From CAYUIS01 sp964444825 (GTDB lineage Bacteria; Chloroflexota; Anaerolineae; B4-G1): a stretch of 9,105 bases of DNA. Positions 1-5,684 of the stretch are shown one piece after another; the first letter of the stretch is position 1; every line of letters starts with the position of its first letter. Where the stretch lies: contig CAYUIS010000173.1 of the NCBI GenBank assembly GCA_964444825.1, positions 1-9,105 on the forward strand, in the 5' to 3' direction. Under the pieces are notes generated by a model. That model was not told where the DNA came from and ran no database searches. It was given only the letters and a program-made list of their open reading frames with translations. A program made the translations under genes and the position numbers.

Positions 1-16
1 AACTGACGGCCTTTTG

Positions 17-47
17 GTGCCCGGTGCTTCCAGCAAGCACCGGGCAC
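17..47 (+). terminator. Perfect 13-bp hairpin, possible terminator of an upstream gene
   Basis: Positions 17-29 (GTGCCCGGTGCTT) pair perfectly with 35-47 (AAGCACCGGGCAC) around a 5-nt loop. Only three T residues follow (48-50), so it is a weak rho-independent terminator at best. It could also be a 3' transcript-stabilising hairpin for a gene that ends left of the window. The stem is plain in the sequence; the role is inferred. Confidence 0.5.
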
Positions 48-331
48 TTTGCCCTCCAGGTGCGGTGCACGTTCTGCGTGCGCTGCACCTGATCCTCCTC
101 CGTTTGACAAACAAGGAATTCGCGTGCACAATATGGGTGTCGTCGGCCCTGCACCGCAACCACATTGCCCGCCAAGGCTCCGGGTATCATCGCCGCGACC
201 CGCATAAGTCAACCTTCAGGGAGTGCAGTGCTGACCCGAACCAGTCCAGCGACCCAGGCAGATTGGCCGGGATGTCCCGATCCGCTCAAAACCTGGCGAG
301 CCAGCAGTCAATGTAAAGAAGAAGAACCCGG
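48..331. other. Gene-free stretch before the beta-helix remnant
   Basis: No reading frame here has a recognisable protein family, a plausible ribosome site or a conserved motif. Short open frames exist but encode Pro/Ser/Arg-rich strings typical of non-coding GC-rich DNA. The missing 5' part of the following beta-helix gene was searched for here in the three forward frames and not seen; its own frame is closed by TAA at 314-316. The only other signal is a possible promoter at 104-132. Confidence 0.4.
104..132 (+). promoter_or_regulatory. Possible sigma70-type promoter
   Basis: A perfect TTGACA lies at 104-109, followed by 17 nt and CACAAT at 127-132 (4 of 6 matches to TATAAT). Spacing is ideal. 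No intact gene follows; the next coding material is the beta-helix pseudogene at 332. It may be the promoter of a gene that has been lost, or a chance match. Confidence 0.3.
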
Positions 332-705
332 ATGTTCACCATCAACGGCACCATCGCCGTGACCATTACCGGGCTAACTGTGCGAGACGGCAAGGCGAAC
401 TATGGCGGCGGCGTGTACGTCTACGGGGACAGCGCGGCGCTGAACGGGACACAGGTGATCAGCAACTCGGCTGAATATGGCGGCGGGATATATGTCTGGA
501 ATAGCGACGCGACGCTGAACGTGAGCGGGGGGACCTTGCCAACAACTCGGCCTCCGACGATGGCGGCGGGGTGTGTCCTGGGTGTACGTCGACGCTCACC
601 GTGGCGCACAACGCGCCCGGCAGCCCGGCCGTCTATCCGTTGCGCTGTACCGGTATCGTGTTGAACAACCACATCTTCCTGCCGCTGGTGCTGCGTTATC
701 AGTGA
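332..705 (+). pseudogene. Remnant of a secreted right-handed beta-helix repeat protein
   Basis: The translation starting FTINGTIAVTITGLTV, then two copies of a unit built on YGGGVYV / YGGGIYV with asparagine-rich turns (QVISNSAEYGGG), is the pattern of parallel beta-helix proteins of the polymorphic outer-membrane / pectate-lyase-like type. The frame opens just after a stop at 314-316 and begins mid-repeat, so signal peptide and N-terminal repeats are missing. At about 538 the frame breaks: one extra base there would turn TTG-CC-AAC into TTG-GCC-AAC and continue as a third repeat (LANNSASDDGGGV). In the shifted frame the protein runs to TGA at 703-705 and ends NNHIFLPLVLRYQ, a tail I associate with surface proteins of Anaerolineae. 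Truncation plus a 1-base loss argues for a dead gene; a sequencing error could explain the frameshift but not the missing N-terminus. Confidence 0.75.
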
Positions 706-785
706 CGACCCTACTTTAAGGACAAGCTATGGGATCGCATCCAATCAATCTCGCCATTCGATTTCTACTTGAATTATCGGCTCTG

Positions 786-789
786 CTAG
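786..789. repeat. Left CTAG target-site duplication
   Basis: CTAG directly abuts the left inverted repeat of the 70-bp element; the other copy is at 860-863. Only one copy is needed to keep the YrdB reading frame. Confidence 0.7.
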
Positions 790-859
790 TGGGTCACTTG
801 TCACGCCCGCAGCCATTTCTCAGGCGCAAACAATGGCGATACCTGTGTCAAATGCCCCA
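790..859. mobile_element. 70-bp palindromic MITE-like insertion with CTAG target duplication
   Basis: The left end TGGGTCACTTGTCAC (790-804) and the reverse complement of the right end GTGTCAAATGCCCCA (845-859) agree at 12 of 15 positions. The symmetry resumes further in, with GCCATT at 812-817 against AATGGC at 832-837, at exactly mirrored positions. The element is flanked by CTAG at 786-789 and again at 860-863. Removing the element and one CTAG joins GCTCTG-CTAG-CAATGG and restores the YrdB frame, so the boundaries are fixed independently by the protein. The empty site TGCTAGCA is itself an 8-bp palindrome. It carries no gene and must have been moved in trans. CTAG fits the YTAR 4-bp targets known for IS5- and IS701-type elements, but I cannot name the parent. 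Confidence 0.75.
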
Positions 860-863
860 CTAG
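860..863. repeat. Right CTAG target-site duplication
   Basis: CTAG directly follows the right inverted repeat of the 70-bp element and matches the copy at 786-789. Confidence 0.7.
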
Positions 864-1181
864 CAATGGGCATCTGGGGCTGGCGGCAGAGTGAAGGCTG
901 GGTTCAGTTCCTTCTGGCGTCGGGCATCCCGATAATGGCTGCTGTTGTGTGGGGTGTGTTTGCTGTTCCCGATGATCCTAGCCGTTCGGGAGCAGCTCCA
1001 CAGTCCCAGTGCCTGGACTTTTGCGTCTGGTGATAGAGTTGGCGATATTCGCATTCGCTACCTGGGCACTCTATGATCTGGGAGCTGCACGGTTGTGTTG
1101 GGCTCTGGGCATTGTTGTAGCCGTTCACTACGTCGCCTCATACGATCGTATACTGTGGCTGATCACACGGCAGAAGTAGCT

Positions 1182-1814
1182 ATGAAGGAACCCAATAACA
1201 ACCTGGTTGAAGCAGCCACAAAGGTAATTGCGGCTGTACGACGATTGCTGTCTAACCGCCCAGGTCCCATTGTTGTTGCCCTGGACGGAGGCAGCGGCGC
1301 TGGCAAGCCTACCCTGGCTCGATTGATCCAGGATCAAGTGGAAACGGCGTTGATTCCAATCGATGATTTCTTTGCTGCCGACATTCCTGACAGCCATTGG
1401 GACGAGTTTTCCGTTGAAGAAAGACTGAGGTATGTGTTCGATTGGCGCTGCTTGCGGGAAAGCGCTATAGAGCCTCTTCTTGCCGGTGAGCCTGCAAAGT
1501 GGTATGCTTTCGATTTCGAGTCAGGTTTGCGTCCGGATGGCACTTATGGGAGACAGGCCGATCCCGCTGAACGAGAACCTGCCGCCGTGATACTGCTTGA
1601 AGGCGCTTACGCTGCTTGCCCGGAACTTACTGACCTGGTAGACTTGGCTATCTTGGTCGATGTGCCGGTTGAAGAGCGGCACGCGCGACAAAAGGTGCGT
1701 GAGGATGCAGCCTTTCTGGAGGAATGGCATAGGAGGTGGGATCCGGTTGAGAGCTACTATTTCACGCAAGTGAGGCCGAAAAGCTCTTTTGATCTGGTGG
1801 TGAAGCTGGAATAG
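1182..1814 (+). CDS. Uridine kinase-like P-loop protein with altered Walker A
   Basis: The 210-aa protein has the layout of the uridine kinase / phosphoribulokinase-like P-loop kinases, which transfer phosphate from ATP to small substrates in the cytoplasm. A strand VVALDGG leads into the P-loop at residues 36-44 (GGSGAGKPT). An acidic DDFF follows at 61-64, then a substrate-side region with FDWRCLRE (86-93) and WYAFDFESGLRPDGTYG (107-123). A Walker B-like strand AVILLEGAY lies at 135-143, and a lid with conserved Arg/His (RHARQKVRED, 166-175) sits before YYFTQVRP. The Walker A Ser/Thr that helps bind Mg is proline here (P43, codon CCT; TCT would give Ser). This could weaken or abolish kinase activity, although the rest of the gene is undamaged. 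I chose ATG 1182, 2 nt after the YrdB stop, rather than an upstream in-frame start inside YrdB. The true substrate is unknown; uridine is only the family name. Confidence 0.8.
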   Translation: MKEPNNNLVEAATKVIAAVRRLLSNRPGPIVVALDGGSGAGKPTLARLIQDQVETALIPIDDFFAADIPDSHWDEFSVEERLRYVFDWRCLRESAIEPLLAGEPAKWYAFDFESGLRPDGTYGRQADPAEREPAAVILLEGAYAACPELTDLVDLAILVDVPVEERHARQKVREDAAFLEEWHRRWDPVESYYFTQVRPKSSFDLVVKLE

Positions 1815-1821
1815 TGGGCGT

Positions 1822-1868
1822 CTGACAAGCGCGCGGAGCCGGCCGGTGCTGGGCGCGGCGCTTTGCAG
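1822..1868. repeat. Imperfect GC-rich palindrome after the kinase-like gene
   Basis: CTGACAAGCGC (1822-1832) faces GCGCTTTGCAG (1858-1868); reverse-complemented, the second matches the first at 9 of 11 positions, around a 25-nt GC-rich middle. It lies 8 nt past the stop of the kinase-like gene and could act as a transcript-end hairpin. It superficially recalls an integron attC site but lacks the GTTRRRY core. The pairing is visible; any role is a guess. Confidence 0.35.
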
Positions 1869-1976
1869 TCGATTGGTAGGGGAGGTTGGTCGCGCGAGCG
1901 AAAGACATCATCCAGCCCGCCCTGGCGGCTCGCACGCGTGCCGTCAGGTGAATCAAGCAAATGGGGAATCACACCA

Positions 1977-2447
1977 ATGGTAGAGATCCCAGTCGCTGCT
2001 GTTGAACGAAACAAGGCCTGGATCGAGGCCGTTACCCGCACCCTGAAAGAGAGTGGGGAGTCAGAGCTTTCCCGGCTGGCTATGAGAAATGCAGGAAAGA
2101 GGTGTGCGACTCAGCTTCTGGCCAAAATCGTTGCCCATTATGGCCGTGAACCTCAGTCAGTTGATGAGCTTATTGAGGCCATCAACAAGCGCAGGAAAGA
2201 GATCCTAAAGGCATTCAATCTGTGGGAAAGGGAGGGGAACAAGGCGTATTTCAGGCTAGACCAATGTGGGTGTGATTTGGTGGAGGCTGGTCTGGCTGAG
2301 CCGAACCCTGTTTTCTGCCTTTGTTCATCAGGCATGTTTGAGAACCTATTCGCACCATTTTGCCGGGGTACTGTCAGAACGGAGATTGTCAAGGCGATTG
2401 GCTTGGGTGATGAGTGCTGCGAGTTTATCGCGCATTTTGATGGATAA
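1977..2447 (+). CDS. Cys-rich protein with CxCSxG...GDxCCxF domain, function unknown
   Basis: The 156-aa protein has a helical N-terminal half (residues about 1-95, rich in Lys/Glu/Arg, including AINKRRKEILKAF) and a compact C-terminal half with DQCGCD, FCLCSSGMFENLF, a short glycine turn, and GDECCEFIAHF at the end. That order (CxCSxG, basic/acidic strand, GDxxCxF) is what I associate with the L-2-amino-thiazoline-4-carboxylic acid hydrolase-like / DUF6144-like and V4R-like small-molecule binding domains. I cannot decide among them by eye. No signal peptide or membrane segment is seen, so it is probably cytoplasmic. ATG 1977 is preceded by GGGGAA at 1963-1968. The frame stays open upstream, but that part is low-complexity Arg/Ser/Pro and unlikely to be coding. 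The methyltransferase starts 42 nt downstream on the same strand, suggesting joint transcription. Confidence 0.65.
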   Translation: MVEIPVAAVERNKAWIEAVTRTLKESGESELSRLAMRNAGKRCATQLLAKIVAHYGREPQSVDELIEAINKRRKEILKAFNLWEREGNKAYFRLDQCGCDLVEAGLAEPNPVFCLCSSGMFENLFAPFCRGTVRTEIVKAIGLGDECCEFIAHFDG

Positions 2448-2489
2448 GGAAAAGGCGCGGCTAGCAAAGGGTTGGGATGGGAGAATTGA

Positions 2490-3260
2490 ATGTCGTCGGA
2501 AAAAGCGAGGGACTATTTTGAATTCATAGCCAACCTTGGGATGACCAAGCACTTTGGAAGCATGGAGGCCACACGTGAACTGGCCGAGCTGTGTCACATC
2601 GGAAGGGGACACTTTGTGTTGGATGTCGGTTGCGGTGTAGGAGCCACGCCCTGCTACCTGGCGAAAGCGGCGAACTGCCAGGTGGTCGGTGTGGACCTGT
2701 TGGAACGGATGATCGAACAATCGCGAGAGAGGGCAAAGGTGCAGGGTGTGCTTGGTCGCGTCGAGTTCACAGCCGCCGATGCACGGAAGCTGCCGTTTGA
2801 AGATAACCTTTTCGACGCGGTTATAACGGAATCGGTGAACGTCTTTTTCGACGATAGGCGGGAGGCGATGGGCGAATATGTGCGGGTGACCAGGCCTGGG
2901 GGATACGTGAGCATTACTGAGATGACGTGGCTCAGGCCGCCGACACCAGAGGCGCAGGAATACTACAAGCGGGTGGCCTATATCGAGGCGCTGGAAGCTG
3001 GTGGCTGGACAGAATTGTTGGAGCAGGCAGGATTGAAGGAGGTAGTTGGCGCCGCTCACCCGGTCGATATCCCGTCGGAGAGCAAAGGTCGGTTTGAGCG
3101 ATACGGTTGTTGGGGGATTATGAGAATTATGCTAAAGACGCTGGCGCTGGTTTTGAGGGATCCGGGATCACGCGAGTACCTGAAGGACGGGACGGGGGGA
3201 GTGGCCAAAGGGTTGCTTGAGATCACGGGCTATGGAGTGTACGCTGGACGGAAGAGGTAG
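2490..3260 (+). CDS. Class I SAM-dependent methyltransferase
   Basis: The 256-aa cytoplasmic enzyme is predicted to transfer a methyl group from S-adenosylmethionine to an unknown small molecule. Residues 43-51 (VLDVGCGVG) are the glycine-rich motif I. GVDL at 67-70 provides the acidic residue that holds the SAM ribose (D69), and the AADARKLPFEDNLFDAV stretch (95-111) is the usual motif II/III region of UbiE/Coq5-like (Methyltransf_11/25) enzymes. VTRPGGYVSITE at 133-144 is the strand after the active site. The C-terminal ~100 residues, including an aromatic/hydrophobic stretch (RYGCWGIMRIMLKTL), form the substrate-specific cap. ATG 2490 has GGGAG at 2479-2483, 6 nt upstream. It follows the Cys-rich gene by 42 nt and precedes the DUF1295 gene by 34 nt, so these three may be co-transcribed. 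The substrate cannot be read from the sequence. Confidence 0.88.
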   Translation: MSSEKARDYFEFIANLGMTKHFGSMEATRELAELCHIGRGHFVLDVGCGVGATPCYLAKAANCQVVGVDLLERMIEQSRERAKVQGVLGRVEFTAADARKLPFEDNLFDAVITESVNVFFDDRREAMGEYVRVTRPGGYVSITEMTWLRPPTPEAQEYYKRVAYIEALEAGGWTELLEQAGLKEVVGAAHPVDIPSESKGRFERYGCWGIMRIMLKTLALVLRDPGSREYLKDGTGGVAKGLLEITGYGVYAGRKR

Positions 3261-3294
3261 TGTAACGATTTTGATGTAGAAAGGAGACAATGGT

Positions 3295-4170
3295 ATGGAG
3301 AAAGCAGATCGTAGTGCGCTTATTGCCCTTCCCGTCGTGATACTGTTGGCGCTTGGGGTCGCTTGGGCCGGCAGCCAGGACGGAGCCCCGGTCGGTGGGA
3401 TCCCGATTTTCGCCCTCGCGGTTGGGCTGGCCTTCCTGATCCAGTGGCTGGCCTTCATCGCGGCCTACCTGCTGCAGACCGAAAAGTTCTATGATCTCAC
3501 GGGCAGTTTCACCTACATCTCCGTGACGATTATGGCGGTGCTGCTCAGCCCCGCGGTCGATGGACGGTCGATCCTGTTGCTGGTTCTGGTGGTGATCTGG
3601 GCGGGACGCCTGGGCACCTTCCTGTTCCGACGCATCCAGAAGGCGGGGAAGGACGCCCGCTTTGACGAGATCAAAGTCTCCTTCATCCGCTTTCTCAACA
3701 CCTGGACGTTACAGGGGTTGTGGGTGACCTTCACGCTGGCTGCTGCGCTGGCTGCCATTACCACGACCACCCGGAAGGAACTGGACCTGTTCGCCCTGAT
3801 CGGATTCCTTGTTTGGGCTTTCGGGTTCGCTTTCGAAGCCCTGGCCGACGCTCAGAAGAGCCGCTTCCGGGCGGATCCGCAGAACAAGGGCAAATTCATC
3901 AACACCGGTCTGTGGGCCACGTCCCGCCACCCCAACTATTTTGGTGAGATCGTGCTGTGGATCGGCGTGGCGATCATCGCCTTGCCCGTCCTGCGGGGCT
4001 GGCAGTGGGTCACCTTGATATCCCCGGTGTTTGTCACCCTGCTGCTCACGCGAGTCAGCGGCGTGCCCATCCTGGAGAAGCGGGCGGATGAAAAGTGGGG
4101 CGGTCAGGAGGACTATGAGGCCTACAAAGAGCGCACGCCTGTGTTGATCCCTCGACCTCGTCGAAGATAG
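3295..4170 (+). CDS. DUF1295 / steroid 5-alpha-reductase-like membrane protein
   Basis: The 291-aa integral membrane protein has about six to seven hydrophobic segments (roughly 9-26, 36-60, 73-85, 91-110, 137-154, 164-181, 218-254). The conserved C-terminal core reads GLWATSRHPNYFGEIVLWIG (205-224) followed by GVPILEKRADEKWG (256-269) and DYEAYKERTPVLIPRP (273-288). This is the signature of DUF1295, related to steroid 5-alpha-reductases and isoprenylcysteine methyltransferases; the HPNYFGE motif lies in the cofactor-binding core. Bacterial members are usually annotated only as DUF1295 proteins and the native substrate is unknown. ATG 3295 is chosen because AAGGAG (3281-3286) sits 8 nt upstream; a nearby ATG at 3290 is out of frame. 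The gene looks complete and is more GC-rich in codon use than the genes just upstream, a possible sign of a different origin. Confidence 0.9.
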   Translation: MEKADRSALIALPVVILLALGVAWAGSQDGAPVGGIPIFALAVGLAFLIQWLAFIAAYLLQTEKFYDLTGSFTYISVTIMAVLLSPAVDGRSILLLVLVVIWAGRLGTFLFRRIQKAGKDARFDEIKVSFIRFLNTWTLQGLWVTFTLAAALAAITTTTRKELDLFALIGFLVWAFGFAFEALADAQKSRFRADPQNKGKFINTGLWATSRHPNYFGEIVLWIGVAIIALPVLRGWQWVTLISPVFVTLLLTRVSGVPILEKRADEKWGGQEDYEAYKERTPVLIPRPRRR

Positions 4171-4294
4171 CGGAACCTTAACCCTCTGCCGCTTAACCGA
4201 TCAGGGCCAGGATGCATTTGCGGGGTATGGGGAGAAAATGAAACGTTTTGTGGCCCTTACGGCGTGAGTGATAACCGGCGCAACAATCGGTGAG

Positions 4295-4726
4295 ATGATG
4301 GAAGCCAAACTCAACGTGTCGTACGCTTCTGCGGCTGAGCTCGATTGGATTGAGCGAAATGACACCCACATTCCCAAACAAACGATAGAAAACAAGGTCA
4401 GAGCAGGAGAGTACATCATTGCCAAGGTCGCAGATGAGCCGGCCGGTTGTCTACGGTTCGGGTACTTTTGGTCAACGATTCCGTATATTGAGGTCATCTG
4501 GGTCGAGGATCGTTTCCAGCGTAGGGGAATCGGTCGGGCGATGGTCCGTTTTCTGGAAGATCATGCGCGCGCTCGCGGGCAAAAACTGATTATGAGTTCA
4601 TCTCAGGCGGATGAGCCGGGGGCCCAGGCCTTCCATCGGAGGATTGGCTTCCGAGACGCCGGGGCCCTGGTGGACTTGAGGCCACTGCAAAGCGTGACGG
4701 AAGTCGTTTTTGTCAAGGAAGTCTAG
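4295..4726 (+). CDS. GNAT-family N-acetyltransferase
   Basis: The 143-aa protein has the GCN5-related acetyltransferase fold, which uses acetyl-CoA to acetylate an amine. The central strand IEVIWVEDRFQRRGIGRAMV (65-84) contains the CoA-pyrophosphate loop QRRGIG (75-80, the Q/RxxGxG/A motif), followed by the helix and a strand LIMSSSQ at 98-104. AQAFHRRIGFRDAG (110-123) is the usual late motif with the conserved Phe/Gly. The length is normal for a single-domain GNAT. The start is uncertain: two ATGs stand in tandem at 4295 and 4298, and a GTG at 4268 is in frame; I chose 4295 because the conserved fold begins soon after. The next gene starts 16 nt downstream, so the pair is likely co-transcribed. 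The substrate is unknown and could be a small molecule or a protein. Confidence 0.85.
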   Translation: MMEAKLNVSYASAAELDWIERNDTHIPKQTIENKVRAGEYIIAKVADEPAGCLRFGYFWSTIPYIEVIWVEDRFQRRGIGRAMVRFLEDHARARGQKLIMSSSQADEPGAQAFHRRIGFRDAGALVDLRPLQSVTEVVFVKEV

Positions 4727-4742
4727 ATGGGTGACTTGCCCA

Positions 4743-5519
4743 ATGCAACTGACATCTTATCCTGACGTCGACAAGCTGTTGATTGATCTGCTGCAGCGAA
4801 TCCGGCAGATACTCGACGATAAACTGGTTGGTCTGTATCTATATGGCTCTTTGGTCAGCGGTGACTTTGACGAGGGTGTCAGTGACTTTGATCTTTTGGC
4901 GGCTACGGCGACCGATATTGATGACACGGAATTCGACCGGCTACAGAGGCTGCATCTTGACTTTGTCGACAGCCACCCCGAGTGGGACAATCGGGTCGAA
5001 GTAGCCTATTTGTCGGTGGCTGGACTCGAGACCTTTAAGACAAAAGCGAGCCAGATCGCCGTCATCAGCCCCGGCGAACCGTTCAACATCAAGCAGGCGG
5101 GAAGAGACTGGTTGATCAACTGGTGGCTGGTACGGGAGCGCGGGCGCACGCTTTACGGTCCTGATCCCAAGACACTGATCGCCCCGATCTCCAGAGAGGA
5201 ATTCCTTGACGTCGTATGGGAGCACACCCAGCTTTGGCGTGAGTGGGTGAAGGATTCGCGCCACAGAAAAGCGCAGGCTTATACCATATTGACGATGTGC
5301 CGAGCGTTGTATGCAGCCAAGCACGGCGAGCAGGTGTCCAAGAAACAGGCGGCGTTATGGGCGCGGGAGGTCTTGCCGGAGCAGGCAGGGTTGATCGATC
5401 GGGCGCTTGAATGGCGTACGGCGGAGGATGATGACGAGATCGATCACGAGGCGACATTCGCAGAGACGGAGCGGTTTGTGTACTTTATGATTGACCAGGT
5501 GGAGGCTGTTCTTGAATGA
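4743..5519 (+). CDS. AadA-like nucleotidyltransferase (ANT(3'')-type, DUF4111)
   Basis: The 258-aa cytoplasmic enzyme combines an N-terminal nucleotidyltransferase domain with an alpha-helical C-terminal domain, as in aminoglycoside (3'')/(9) adenylyltransferases. LYLYGSLVSGDFDEGVSDFD (31-50) carries the GS-x(11)-DxD motif: G35, S36 and the Mg-binding D48 and D50. E86 in NRVEVAYL aligns by position with the catalytic glutamate of ANT(3''). The C-terminal half has YTILTMCRALYAAKHGEQVS (180-199) and KKQAALWAREVLP (200-212), the hallmark of the AadA C-terminal domain. All key acids are present, so the enzyme should be active. Whether it modifies streptomycin/spectinomycin or an unrelated substrate cannot be told; many environmental homologues are uncharacterised. 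ATG 4743 has GGGTGA (4729-4734) upstream; a GTG at 4731 is an alternative. It sits 16 nt after the GNAT gene. Confidence 0.85.
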   Translation: MQLTSYPDVDKLLIDLLQRIRQILDDKLVGLYLYGSLVSGDFDEGVSDFDLLAATATDIDDTEFDRLQRLHLDFVDSHPEWDNRVEVAYLSVAGLETFKTKASQIAVISPGEPFNIKQAGRDWLINWWLVRERGRTLYGPDPKTLIAPISREEFLDVVWEHTQLWREWVKDSRHRKAQAYTILTMCRALYAAKHGEQVSKKQAALWAREVLPEQAGLIDRALEWRTAEDDDEIDHEATFAETERFVYFMIDQVEAVLE

Positions 5520-5558
5520 GGGGCAGGCTGGAGGTCTTTTGTGACTATCGGGTAGGCA

Positions 5559-5684
5559 TTGAATGAGTCTGTAGCGTGCTACGATCAGTGGGTCAGAGCA
5601 GCATTGCCCAATTATGACGAGATCTTTGCCGTGGCCAAGGAACTGATACCCTATATCCAGCTTGTCCATTCATCATCTGGCTGA
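5559..5684 (+). pseudogene. 5' stub of a second SAM methyltransferase
   Basis: From a possible TTG start at 5559 the frame reads ESVACYDQWVRAALPNYDEI then FAVAKELIPY. This is the N-terminal cap helix (YDxWxRxALPxYDE) seen just before motif I in many class I methyltransferases. The next residues should enter the LDLGCGTG SAM-binding loop. Instead the match stops after about 32 codons, near 5652, and the frame ends at TGA 5682-5684 inside the start of the MBL gene. So the catalytic part is gone, most simply by a deletion that joined this stub to the hydrolase gene. It is not related in sequence to the intact methyltransferase at 2490. The family call rests on one short segment. Confidence 0.55.

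Larger units (their letters stand above)
729..1179 (+). pseudogene. yrdB: YrdB-family (DUF2568) small membrane protein, interrupted
   Basis: ATG at 729 follows an AAGGA at 718-722. The first 20 codons read MGSHPINLAIRFLLELSALL, then the frame is broken by a 74-bp gain (70-bp element plus 4-bp target duplication). It resumes at GCA 863-865 as AMGIWGWRQSEGWVQF, LLASGIPIMAAVVWGVF and AVPDDPSRSG. A CA duplication near 999-1002 breaks it again, and the third frame gives APVPVPGLLRLVIELAIF and continues to YDRILWLITRQK with TAG at 1177-1179. With both gains removed, 375 nt remain, exactly 125 codons with stop. The layout of hydrophobic segments, the WGVFxxPDDPxR loop and the PVPVPGxLRLxxEL segment match DUF2568/YrdB, a four-helix membrane family of unknown role. 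As it stands, no full protein can be made. The kinase-like gene starts 2 nt after the stop, so the two were probably co-transcribed. Confidence 0.85.

Noticed and set aside
14..316. 100-codon open frame at the left edge
   Set aside because: Overlaps a perfect hairpin, has Arg/Ser/Pro/His-rich composition, no ribosome site and no recognisable family.
2346..3059. 237-codon open frame on the minus strand
   Set aside because: Lies opposite the well-supported methyltransferase; its Cys/Pro/His/Arg-rich product is typical of antisense shadow in GC-rich DNA.
4176..4257. CTTAACC direct repeat (4177, 4192) and AGGGCCA/TGGCCCT inverted repeat (4203-4209, 4251-4257) before the GNAT gene; GCTTAAC resembles an attC core
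   Set aside because: No matching GTTRRRY core downstream, the inverted repeat is only 7 bp with a 41-nt loop, and such short matches are expected by chance.
5588..5611. TGGGTCA...TGCCCA resembling the ends of the 70-bp element
   Set aside because: Falls in the conserved coding part of the methyltransferase stub, with no target duplication and no extended match.
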